A stretch of DNA of 18,301 nt from Microbotryum silenes-acaulis (Eukaryota > Basidiomycota > Microbotryomycetes > Microbotryales > Microbotryaceae): NCBI GenBank assembly GCA_003665825.1, contig QPFY01000079.1, positions 1 to 18,301 on the forward strand, in the 5' to 3' direction. Position 1 is the first letter of the stretch. Each line of letters begins with the position of its first letter. The notes beneath the pieces are model-generated. The model made no database searches. It saw nothing but the letters and a program-made list of their open reading frames with translations, and was not told the DNA's origin. The translations under genes and the position numbers were made by a program. Positions 10,992-18,301 of this stretch are shown here, in pieces.

Positions 10992-11318
10992 GGAATCCAC
11001 TCTCCGCTCGGGTCAGGACTTAGGCGCGCGGAGCGAGCCCGGGCGCATCGGCCCAGGACTTAGGCGCGCGGGAGCGAGCCGGGCGCATCGGCCCAGGACT
11101 TAGGCGCGCGCAGCGAGCCTGGCACATTGGCTCAGCCCCGAGGCTCGCTGGCTGAGGACTTTGGGGCGCGCGGCTCCCTTACTGTTAGATTCCTATTCAT
11201 CACTCTTGGCTATAACTACATCGCTGACGTAGTAGAGTTGATCGAATAGGTATGTTGAAATGATATTCATCACTCTTGGCTATAACTACATCGCTGACGT
11301 AGTAGAGTTGATCGAATA
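10987..11318 (+). repeat. A3 3' LTR (332 bp)
   Basis: TGTGAGG...GAATA, followed by the CATCA duplication. It matches the 5' LTR apart from one substitution and a few one-base length differences within the GC-rich units. The 70-bp repeats are at 11195-11318. Confidence 0.95.
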
Positions 11319-11323
11319 CATCA
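11319..11323. repeat. Target-site duplication CATCA, right of A3
   Basis: Partner of 6083-6087; A2 gag resumes here. Confidence 0.95.
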
Positions 11324-11734
11324 CACTCGGCCATGCTCGCCACCGCCTCCCTTGTCCCGCCTGCCGCGCCCCCGGCCACCGCCTGCGCGACTGCACCTCA
11401 CGGGCGAAACACCCGCCCGCCGGCCCCTGCCGCCGCTGCCACAAGAAAGGCACTGGGCCCTCGACTGCAAGCACCGGGGCGAACAAAAACACACCGGCGA
11501 CGACAACCAGGACGACATGCTCTCCCCGCCGCTCAACAGCCTAACGTCGGCTATTTCGCCTCCTGCCTGTTCGCTCGCCGGCAACTCCCGACTGATGCCT
11601 TTGTAGTCGACTCGGGCGCCACGGCACACATGGTCGCCGATCGTTCTCTATTCACGGCTTATCGCCAGACGGCGCACACCAAGATCGGCGGCATTGCCGG
11701 CGGTATCACGGCCATCGGCATGGGGGACGTAGCG

Positions 11735-11739
11735 TTCGT
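11735..11739. repeat. Target-site duplication TTCGT, left of A4
   Basis: It recurs at 16964-16968. The empty site (GCGTTCGTTGCC) is readable in A3 near 7700. Confidence 0.95.
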
Positions 11740-12067
11740 TATTCGATCAACTCTACTACGTCAGCGATGTAGTTATAGCCAAGAGTGATGAATATCATTT
11801 CAACATACCTATTCGATCAACTCTACTACGTCAGCGATGTAGTTATAGCCAAGAGTGATGAATAGGAATCTAACAGTAAGGGAGCCGCGCGCCCCAAGTC
11901 CTCAGCCAGCGAGCCTCGGGGCTGAGCCAATGTGCCAGGCTCGCTGCGCGCGCCTAGTCCTGGGCCGATGCGCCCGGCTCGCTCCGCGCGCCTAAGTCCT
12001 GGGCCGATGCGCCCGGCTCGCTCCGCGCGCCTAAGTCCTGACCCGAGCGGAGAGTGGATTCCTCACA
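11740..12067 (-). repeat. A4 3' LTR (328 bp)
   Basis: Complement of TGTGAGG...GAATA, with 70-bp repeat copies at 11740-11863 and three GC-rich units. It is identical to the 5' LTR except for one missing base. Confidence 0.96.
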
Positions 12068-12075
12068 CCCCCCCC
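12068..12075 (-). other. A4 polypurine tract
   Basis: Eight C on the plus strand (G8 on the coding strand) adjoining the 3' LTR. Confidence 0.85.
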
Positions 12076-12122
12076 ACGCGAACGCGAGGTAGACTTGAGC
12101 CGTGGGTGCCGCGTCCGGAGGC

Positions 12123-12507
12123 CTAGAGCATAGCAATGTATACCAAAAATCTTGGGACCAGCGCTTTGGTGAATAGGTCCGCAACCATGTCCGCTGTGCC
12201 AACGTGTGAGAGGGAGATATCGCCTCGGTTGACCATGTCGCGGACAAAATGCTCGCGGAGGCGTATGTGTCGAGTGCCGGAGGTGCGAACGGGGTCGTGA
12301 GCGACGGCGGCCGCGGCCTCGTTGTCGGTGAAGATGTGAGCTGCATCGATCGGGCGAACGTGGAGCTCGGAGAGGAGTTGCGTAAGGTAAATCGCTTCCT
12401 TACCAGCGTGCGACAAGGCGAGGTATTCGGCATCAGTGGTGGAATCCGCCACCCGAGTCTGACGCTTCGATGACCAAGAGACGGCGGAGCCGGCCAAGTA
12501 AAAGACG
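12123..12507 (-). CDS. A4 RNase H, C-terminal part
   Basis: Continues the polyprotein after a one-base deletion near 12508. It contains the RNase H Glu (DAEYLALS block) and second Asp ([10 protein letters not shown]) plus the terminal [12 protein letters not shown] motif typical of copia pol ends. Relative to A3, a short net 3-base loss near 12360 replaces STFAP with HVRP while keeping frame. It stops at 12123, short of the LTR, because the GG-T-CCC run is one base shorter than in A5. Confidence 0.85.
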
Positions 12508-14053
12508 AGCCCATTGTGGAGATGGACGTGTCGACGCAGGCACCCCAGTTCGCATCGGAATACCCAACCACACCCGTAACTTTGGCTGGACCGCGGGCGT
12601 AGAGTAGCTCATCGCGGTACGTGGCGCGAAGGTAGCGAAGGACGTGTTTGACGGCAATCCAATGACGGCGGCCAGGGTTGTTGGCGAACCGGGACAAGTA
12701 CGAGACGGCGAAGGCAATGTCGGGTCGAGTGCCAAGGGAAATGTACAGGAGGGAGCCAATGGCTTGTAGGTACCACGATCGAATGCGCTCCGTTCCTTGA
12801 CCCGGAACTGCCGTGAGCGAGAGGCCGGGCGTCATTGGCACCGTAGCGCCGCGTGTCGTGGTGTCGAAGTGAAACCGGGCGAGCACGTCCATGATGTAGC
12901 GTTCCTGGGATAGGGCAATGGAGCCGTCGTCCAGGCGGCGGATTTGGATGCCGAGGATGTATTCCGCGGGGCCGAGTCGTTTGACGCCGTATCGTTGTTC
13001 GAGGCCGGAGATGACGCGTTCGATCTCGTCGAGGGGCGGGCTGACAATGAGGAGATCGTCGACATACAAGGCGATATAATGGGGCCGTTGCTGATCATCA
13101 ATGTGAGAGTAAATGCAGTGATCAGTGCCCGTTGCCTTGTACCCGAGACTCCTGAGTGATGTGTCAATGTGGCGATTCCAGATGCGACCGGCCTGCTTGA
13201 GACCGTAGATTGAGCGCCGCAGGCGGAGAATCTTATCACTTGGGAAGTCGAAACCTCGTGGCGTCGTCATCCAGATATCGTGATCGAGCTCGCCGTGGAG
13301 GTAAGCCTTGTCGATGTCGGCCTGATGAACGTGGTAACCATTGGCAGCGGCGAGGGCAAGGAGGCAGCGAATGGAGGAGAACCGGGCGACGGGTGCGAAA
13401 GTCTCCGAGAAGTCGATGCCGTCGCGTTGTCGGTTACCTTGCGCTACGAGACGTGCCTTGTGCCCCGTGACTTCGCCGCGTGCGTCGCGTTTGGTCTTCC
13501 AGACGAACTTGGAGGTGACGATAGTGGCGCCCGGTGGTACGGAGGATCGAGGCTCGATGGTGAACACCTTGAAGTTGTCGCGCATGGCGGTGAACTCGGC
13601 GGCGGCAGCCTGAGCCCAGATGTCGTGCTCGTCGCTGGACATTGCTTCGCGCCAGGTCTGAGGATCGCTAGTAATCGACTTGACGGGCTCGATGGCGTCG
13701 AGGGTGGGGTCGTCGTCGTCTGTGGCGATGAAGGCGCGGTGGTGGCGAGAGAGGAAATCGATCTCATCAGGGGAGTCGTCATCGGAGGGCTGTTCAGCGG
13801 GGGCAATGGCGGGTGCGGGCGTCACCAGGGTGTCGTCGTCGGATCGATGTACGTCCATCAGGTTGAGGCGAACCGCGGTGTTGGAGTTGAGGAGGTCAAG
13901 CGGGTCGTCCGAGTCATCGAGGGACGGTCCTCCGGCCGAGGACGTGGCGGGCGACGAAAGCGGGACAAGCGACGGGGACGGCGAGGGGCTGATATCTGTA
14001 GAATTAAGTAAGGATCCGCCAGTGTACCCTGGGGCCACGTCAACGGCGCTCAT
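12506..14053 (-). CDS. A4 reverse transcriptase and start of RNase H
   Basis: About 516 codons of authentic pol frame; beyond 12506 the same frame stays open but no longer encodes RNase H. Residues 1-150 are the acidic Ser/Pro-rich integrase-RT linker, with runs of Asp. Residues about 170-345 are reverse transcriptase: KFVWKTKRD near 182-189, catalytic Asp246 in [16 protein letters not shown] near 282-290 and YVDD at 330-333 (13055-13066). The connection follows ([11 protein letters not shown] near 441-451), then the first RNase H Asp501 (YSDANW). The frame is reached from upstream only through an extra T near 14073. This is the most intact RT in the window. Confidence 0.93.
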
Positions 14054-14063
14054 GGCAGAATCA

Positions 14064-15713
14064 TCAAAGAGAGGATGAGACGTCCATGTGCGCCGACCTT
14101 ACTAGTGGGGTCCTCGTCTTGACGGCGGGGGCGGGCGTGTCGGCGGGAATGACGAACTGGCGTTCGGTGTTGTCCACATCGACGGGCGTGTTGATTGGGA
14201 GGCCGGGGAAGTCGTCGTCGAGGAAGGTGGCATTTCGGCCAATCACAACCTTGTTGGTATAATGGTCGAAGAAACGGAAAGCCTTGGAGGCGAGGTCGTA
14301 ACCGGTGAAGATCACGCGCGCGGCCTTGGGGTCGAGCTTGCTGCGAAGGTCCGGCGCGACCGTGAGCCAGGCCGCGCAGCCGAACGGGTGGAGGGCGGTG
14401 GTGGTGGTGCGTCGGCCGTTCCAAACGGATTCTGGAGTCTGTTTGGCCAAAGCTGAGTGTGAGCACCTGTTTTTGCAATAAACGAAGTACGCAGCCGCTT
14501 CATCCCAAAAGGTGGCCGGCAGATGGGAGTCAGCAAGGAGGGCGAGGATGCCCTCGACAATGGAGAGATTGACACGTTCGGCACGACCGTTTTGCTGAGG
14601 TGTGTAGGGGATAGAGTATTGACGACGAATGCCCCTGGACTTGCAGAACTCCGTGAATGCGTTCGATCGGTACTCCCCGCCGTTGTCAGTGCGAAGGGTT
14701 TTTAAACGCGCGTTCGTCTCTAACTCCACTTCGGCGAGCCAAGTCTGGAAGGTCGGGAAGACGTCGCTTTTGTGATCGATCGCGTATGCCCAGAGTTTGC
14801 GAGAGTGGTCGTCAAGAAATGTGACAAGGTAGCGCTTCCCGGTCAAGGACGGAGTGGGGAACGAAAGGACATCGCTGTGCACGAGGCCGAGTCTCTCGGG
14901 GGAATGCGACTCAGAGTCGGGAAAAGGAAGACGGTGGCCTTTGGAACCAAGGCAAGCATTGCAAACAAACTCCTCTACGTCTTTGTCACTGTACCCGGCC
15001 CCAAACCCGTCCAGCAAACCTGCGGCGATCATCTTCTGTATAGAGGATGGGGCAAGATGGCCGAGGCAGCGGTGAAGGGTAAGCAGGGGCACGGTAGACT
15101 CAGAACGCGAGAGAAGGGCAAGCTGCTGACACTTGGTGTGATCCGCGTCCAAAAGGTAGAGACCGTCGTTAACCCTGGTACCGTGAGCAATGGCCTGGCC
15201 GTCCTTGGCGATGTCGATGCCGTCGCTGGTGAAGGCGAGTCGAACGCGGTCGGTGTCGCAGAGGCGAGAAACAGAGAGGAGGTTGACGTGGAGGCCCGGC
15301 GTGTGCAGAACGCCACGCAGCGTGATCGGATGTCCGGTCTTGGCAACGAACGCTACGTCCCCCATACCAATGGCCGTGATACCGCCGGCGATGCCGCCGA
15401 TCTTGGTGTGCGCCGTCTGGCGATAAGCCGTGAATAGAGAGCGATCGGCGACCATGTGTGCCGTGGCGCCCGAGTCGACTACAAAGGCGTCAGTCGGGAG
15501 TTGCCGGCGAGCGAACAGGCAGGAGGCGAAATAGCCGATGTTAGGCTGTTGAGCGGCGGGGAGAGACGTGTCGTCCTGGTTGTCGTCGCCGGTGTGTTTC
15601 TGTTCGCCCCGGTGCTTGCAGTCGAGGGCCCAGTGACCTTTCTTGTGGCAGCGGCGGCAGGGGCCGGCGGGCGGGTGTGTCGCCCGTGAGGTGCAGTCGC
15701 GCAGACGGTGGCC
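14064..15713 (-). CDS. A4 second CCHC knuckle, protease and integrase
   Basis: About 550 codons open. Numbering from the first in-frame ATG (15734): CCHC knuckle at 26-39 (15618-15659); protease DSGA at 87-90 (Asp 15474-15476), which matures the polyprotein; the integrase HHCC finger His221, His226, Cys258 and Cys261; and integrase core Asp288, Asp350 and Glu386 (plus-strand positions 14871, 14685 and 14577), a D-D35-E triad that joins cDNA to chromosomal DNA. A C-terminal copia-type tail includes RVIFTGYD. It ends at a TGA created by an extra T near 14073. The ATG is internal; this is part of one polyprotein. Confidence 0.93.
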   Translation of the reverse strand, partial: GHRLRDCTSRATHPPAGPCRRCHKKGHWALDCKHRGEQKHTGDDNQDDTSLPAAQQPNIGYFASCLFARRQLPTDAFVVDSGATAHMVADRSLFTAYRQTAHTKIGGIAGGITAIGMGDVAFVAKTGHPITLRGVLHTPGLHVNLLSVSRLCDTDRVRLAFTSDGIDIAKDGQAIAHGTRVNDGLYLLDADHTKCQQLALLSRSESTVPLLTLHRCLGHLAPSSIQKMIAAGLLDGFGAGYSDKDVEEFVCNACLGSKGHRLPFPDSESHSPERLGLVHSDVLSFPTPSLTGKRYLVTFLDDHSRKLWAYAIDHKSDVFPTFQTWLAEVELETNARLKTLRTDNGGEYRSNAFTEFCKSRGIRRQYSIPYTPQQNGRAERVNLSIVEGILALLADSHLPATFWDEAAAYFVYCKNRCSHSALAKQTPESVWNGRRTTTTALHPFGCAAWLTVAPDLRSKLDPKAARVIFTGYDLASKAFRFFDHYTNKVVIGRNATFLDDDFPGLPINTPVDVDNTERQFVIPADTPAPAVKTRTPLVRSAHMDVSSSL

Positions 15714-16540
15714 GGGGCGCGGCAGGCGGGACAAGGGGAGGCGGTGGCGAGCATGGCCGAGTGCGATGACGAGAGTCCCGCCGAGCGAAGCTGGATGCGA
15801 ATGCGATCCGTCAGCGTCGTGAGTTCCGGGAGGTCGCGTTGGTTGCGCTGCTCGTCCGTGAACGTGAGTCGGAAGCTGTCGAGGCAGGGTGGGACCATGG
15901 CGAGCACGTGAGTGGCGAGCACGTCGTTGAGCGAGGTTTTGGCGTCGCGGATTTCCTGCGCGATCGACATGTATTCACGGAGCCACGTGTCGTACGCCTC
16001 GACGGAGGCAGGCATCTTCCTGAAGTCCCAAAGGCGGGCGAACAACTCGAGGGTACGAGTGGCGTCGTCCGGTGCGAAACGAGCCTTGAGTGCGGCGAAG
16101 ATGCGTGGTGCCGACAGGTCGTCGCTGGGGATGGTGTCGAGGGTGGCTGAGACGTCGGCTGAGTCGATCGAGCCAACGATGATTTCACGCGCGGCGTCGT
16201 CACGGGCGGCAAGCTGGTCGGCCGTCCACGTCGGGGGAATGACACCGTCAAGAACGTAACCACGGGCTTGATTTGGAAGCGCGAGACGGAGTTGACGTAA
16301 CCAGTTTGTAAACGACTTAGGGCCGTCAAGGCGAGCGTGCTTGGGGAACACGACTTTTGATGCGGTGGCGGTGTTTGCCTGCGTGGCAGTGACGGGCGGG
16401 GAGGCGGCGGCGGCGGCAGGGGGCTGTGAGGCCTGTAGAGCGGCAAGCTGTGCCTGTAGCGTGGCGATTTGCACGCTGATCGAAGGGTCAGGGGAGCTGA
16501 TGTCCCTGGGGGGCGAAGGCGGGGCGGGGGAGCTGTCCAT
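15714..16540 (-). CDS. A4 Gag (capsid) to first CCHC knuckle
   Basis: The start is the ATG at 16538-16540, after a leader of about 70 bases from the primer site; all A copies share it. Residues 1-20 are Pro/Ser-rich. Residues 22-38 form a short Ala/Leu/Gln helix ([14 protein letters not shown]). Residues 41-66 are an Ala/Thr-rich linker encoded by GCC repeats. Residues about 68-255 form the copia-type Gag core ([39 protein letters not shown]). Residue 270 begins the first CCHC knuckle, where a missing G near 15713 breaks the frame. Gag assembles virus-like particles around element RNA. Identity is secure from position and knuckles. Confidence 0.92.
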
Positions 16541-16611
16541 GCTGCGATGGTGCGATGGGCTGGGGCGGCTCGAGTGGCTGGGCTCGAGGGAAAAATTTCA
16601 AGCGGCGGGGC

Positions 16612-16634
16612 TGGTAGCTCGTGGGCTTATAACC
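16612..16634 (-). other. A4 primer-binding site
   Basis: Same sequence as in A1-A3, adjoining the LTR at 16635. Confidence 0.75.
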
Positions 16635-16963
16635 TATTCGATCAACTCTACTACGTCAGCGATGTAGTTATAGCCAAGAGTGATGAATATCATTTCAACA
16701 TACCTATTCGATCAACTCTACTACGTCAGCGATGTAGTTATAGCCAAGAGTGATGAATAGGAATCTAACAGTAAGGGAGCCGCGCGCCCCAAGTCCTCAG
16801 CCAGCGAGCCTCGGGGCTGAGCCAATGTGCCAGGCTCGCTGCGCGCGCCTAAGTCCTGGGCCGATGCGCCCGGCTCGCTCCGCGCGCCTAAGTCCTGGGC
16901 CGATGCGCCCGGCTCGCTCCGCGCGCCTAAGTCCTGACCCGAGCGGAGAGTGGATTCCTCACA
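16635..16963 (-). repeat. A4 5' LTR (329 bp)
   Basis: Near-identical partner of 11740-12067, with 70-bp repeats at 16635-16758. It drives A4 leftwards. Confidence 0.96.
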
Positions 16964-16968
16964 TTCGT
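16964..16968. repeat. Target-site duplication TTCGT, right of A4
   Basis: Partner of 11735-11739; A2 resumes here in its protease-integrase linker. Confidence 0.95.
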
Positions 16969-17776
16969 TGCCAAGACCGGACATCCGATCACGCTGCGTG
17001 GCGTTCTGCACACGCCGGGCCTCCACGTCAACCTCCTCTCCGTCTCTCGCCTCTGCGACACCGACCGCGTTCGACTCGCCTTCACCAGCGACGGCATCGA
17101 CATCGCCAAGGACGGCCAGGCCATTGCTCACGGTACCAGGGTTAACGACGGTCTCTACCTTTTGGACGCGGACCACACCAAGTGTCAGCAGCTTGCCTTT
17201 CTCTCGCGTTCTGAGTCGACCGTGCCCCTGCTTACCCTTCACCGCTGCCTCGGCCATCTTGCCCCATCCTCTATACAGAAGATGATCGCCGCAGGTTTGC
17301 TGGACGGGTTTGGGGCCGGGTACAGTGACAAAGACGTAGAGGAGTTTGTTTGCAATGCTTGCCTTGGTTCCAAAGGCCACCGTCTTCCTTTTCCCGACTC
17401 TGAGTCGCATTCCCCCGAAAGACTCGGCCTCGTGCACAGCGATGTCCTTTCGTTCCCCACTCCGTCCTTGACCGGGAAGCGCTACCTTGTCACATTTCTT
17501 GACGACCACTCTCGCAAACTCTGGGCATACGCGATCGATCACAAAAGCGACGTCTTCCCGACCTTCCAGACTTGGCTCGCCGAAGTGGAGTTAGAGACGA
17601 ACGAGCGTTTTAAAAAACCCTTCGCACCGACAACGGCGGGGAGTACCAATCGAACGCATTCACGGAGTTCTGGCAAGTCCAGGGGTATTCGTCGTCAATA
17701 TTCTATCCCCTACACACCTCAGCAAAACGGTCGTGCCGAACGTGTCAATCTCTCCATCGTCGAGGGGCGTCCTTGC
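16964..17776 (+). pseudogene. A2 integrase region (third piece), cut by A5
   Basis: Open from 16964 to about 17612: the protease tail, the HHCC zinc finger (HRCLGH ... CNAC) and the first integrase catalytic Asp (17441-17443). Two extra bases in the T/A run near 17610 and one extra G near 17672 together restore frame. The stretch between them, which should contain the second Asp (TDNGGE), is read out of frame and lost. The frame then recovers at [10 protein letters not shown] and includes the Glu (NGRAERVN). About 8 bp are missing relative to A3 just before the A5 insertion at 17777. Substitutions against A3 are mostly silent. Confidence 0.88.
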
Positions 17777-18107
17777 TATTCGATCAACTCTACTACGTCA
17801 GCGATGTAGTTATAGCCAAGAGTGATCAATATCATTTCAACATACCTATTCGATCAACTCTACTACGTCAGCGATGTAGTTATAGCCAAGAGTGATGAAT
17901 AGGAAATCTAACAGTAAGGGAGCCGCGCGCCCCAAGTCCTCAGCCAGCGAGCCTCGGGGCTGAGCCAATGTGCCAGGCTCGGCTGCGCGCGCCCTAAGTC
18001 CTGGGCCGATGCGCCCGGCTCGCTCCGCGCGCCTAAGTCCTGGCCGATGCGCCCGGCTCGCTCCGCGCGCCTAAGTCCTGACCCGAGCGGAGAGTGGATT
18101 CCTCACA
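17777..18107 (-). repeat. A5 3' LTR (331 bp)
   Basis: Complement of TGTGAGG...GAATA, with the 70-bp repeats at 17777-17900 and three GC-rich units. It carries a few changes of its own, such as GATCAAT for GATGAAT near 17824 and one-base additions near 17981-17995. Confidence 0.94.
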
Positions 18108-18301
18108 CCCCCCCCACGCGAACGCGAGGTAGACTTGAGCCGTGGGTGCCGCGTCCGGAGGCCTAGAGCATAGCAATGTATACCAAAAATCTTGGGACCC
18201 AGCGCTTTGGTGAATAGGTCCGCAACCATGTCCGCTGTGCCAACGTGTGAGAGGGAGATATCGCCTCGGTTGACCATGTCGCGGACAAAATGCTCGCGGA
18301 G
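18071..18301 (-). CDS. A5 RNase H C-terminus, frame running into LTR
   Basis: Partial 3' end of pol: the last RNase H block ([17 protein letters not shown], then ADLFTKAL) followed by a basic tail. This frame continues [14 protein letters not shown], which resembles usual copia C-termini better than the frames in A3 or A4. It crosses the G8 tract and stops at a TAG 37 bp inside the LTR (complement at 18071-18073). The N-terminal part is beyond the window. Confidence 0.82.
   Translation of the reverse strand, partial: LREHFVRDMVNRGDISLSHVGTADMVADLFTKALGPKIFGIHCYALGLRTRHPRLKSTSRSRGGGVRNPLSARVRT
18108..18115 (-). other. A5 polypurine tract
   Basis: G8 on the coding strand, adjoining the LTR, as in A3 and A4. 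Confidence 0.85.

Larger units (their letters stand above)
6088..11318 (+). mobile_element. Complete copia-type element A3 (5231 bp)
   Basis: Full-length family A element: 5' LTR 6088-6417, primer site 6418-6440, gag-pol 6511-10991, polypurine tract 10979-10986 and 3' LTR 10987-11318, flanked by the CATCA duplication. It is inserted in the Gag of A2 in the same orientation. Its two LTRs differ by one substitution (GCAAC versus GCATC) and about four one-base length differences. It is therefore young, if the indels are sequencing artefacts. It is nearly identical to A4 where compared. No envelope-like gene is present. Confidence 0.96.
11319..11739 (+). pseudogene. A2 Gag knuckles and protease (middle piece)
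   Basis: Continuation of the A2 polyprotein after A3. It encodes the two CCHC knuckles in broken frames (length changes near 11350 and 11450 relative to A3). From about 11515 it reads an open stretch with protease DSGA (Asp at 11609-11611) up to GMGDVAFV, where A4 inserts. Over about 206 bp around the protease it differs from A3 at six positions. All are transitions, and five of the six are silent, suggesting A2 belongs to a sublineage that diverged while still functional. Confidence 0.88.
11740..16963 (-). mobile_element. Complete copia-type element A4 (5224 bp)
   Basis: Full-length family A element on the minus strand, inserted in A2 in opposite orientation. Both LTRs, primer site, polypurine tract and the TTCGT duplication are present. 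Its LTRs (11740-12067 and 16635-16963) differ by a single base, a missing A near 11955, so insertion is very recent. It is the best preserved copy, with about three clear frame breaks (near 15713, 14073 and 12508). It is the most useful reference for the family. Confidence 0.97.
4901..17776 (+). mobile_element. Copia-type element A2, host of three nested insertions
   Basis: A2 is a plus-strand family A element surviving as three pieces: 4901-6087 (5' LTR, primer site, N-terminal Gag), 11319-11739 (Gag knuckles and protease) and 16964-17776 (integrase). Removing A3 and A4, each with one copy of its target duplication, makes the pieces contiguous at the expected polyprotein positions. A5 interrupts it again at 17777, and the rest is outside the window. 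A2 differs from A1/A3/A4 by scattered transitions, so it is the oldest or most divergent A copy here. The candidate left target duplication is CTTTT (4896-4900), unconfirmed. Confidence 0.92.
17777..18301 (-). mobile_element. Copia-type element A5, 3' end only
   Basis: Minus-strand family A copy inserted in the A2 integrase. Only its 3' LTR, polypurine tract and the last part of pol lie in the window; it runs off the right edge. The candidate target duplication is CTTGC (17772-17776), partner not visible. Confidence 0.93.

Noticed and set aside
11319..11739. RIP-type mutation of A2
   Set aside because: Differences go in both directions and are not confined to C-to-T in a fixed dinucleotide context; C-rich codons remain intact.
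11954..12506. Continuation of the A4 RT frame through the 3' LTR
   Set aside because: After the one-base deletion near 12508 the frame is no longer RNase H; the true domain continues in the neighbouring frame.

Overview
This window is a retrotransposon graveyard. Almost all of it is Ty1/copia-type LTR retrotransposon sequence, nested several layers deep. I see no rRNA, tRNA gene, CRISPR array or securely identifiable host gene. The DNA is GC-rich, and the copia proteins and half-tRNA style primer sites suggest a fungus. A high-GC basidiomycete is my best guess, but that is an inference from style; no gene here fixes the taxon.

Two related families are present. Family A has five copies: A1 (minus, 1-2407, cut by the window edge), A2 (plus, starts 4901), A3 (plus, 6088-11318, complete), A4 (minus, 11740-16963, complete) and A5 (minus, 17777 to window end). 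Family B has one copy (minus, 2408-3783, cut by A1). A complete A element is about 5.2 kb. Its LTRs are about 330 bp (5'-TGTGAGG...GAATA-3'), followed by a primer-binding site touching the LTR. It has one gag-pol frame of roughly 1,500 codons (Gag with two CCHC knuckles, protease, integrase, reverse transcriptase, RNase H) and a G8 polypurine tract.

The order of events can be read from the junctions. B and A2 inserted into an unidentified sequence whose remnant is 3784-4900. A1 then inserted into the gag of B. A3 inserted into the gag of A2 (5-bp target duplication CATCA at 6083-6087 and 11319-11323). A4 inserted just after the A2 protease motif (duplication TTCGT at 11735-11739 and 16964-16968). 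A5 inserted into the A2 integrase (candidate duplication CTTGC; other side outside the window). A2 therefore survives as three pieces: 4901-6087, 11319-11739 and 16964-17776.

A1, A3 and A4 are nearly identical to each other, whereas A2 carries scattered, mostly synonymous transitions. Yet every copy has reading-frame breaks, almost all of them single-base length changes in short homopolymers. That pattern fits consensus sequencing errors at least as well as genuine decay, so copies called pseudogenes here may be intact in the real genome. I found no novel non-transposon system. The most interesting points are the self-nesting, the isoleucine-like anticodon-arm primer sites, the LTR-end tandem repeats that include the edge of the primer site, and the 5.2-kb convergent inverted repeat formed by A3 and A4.
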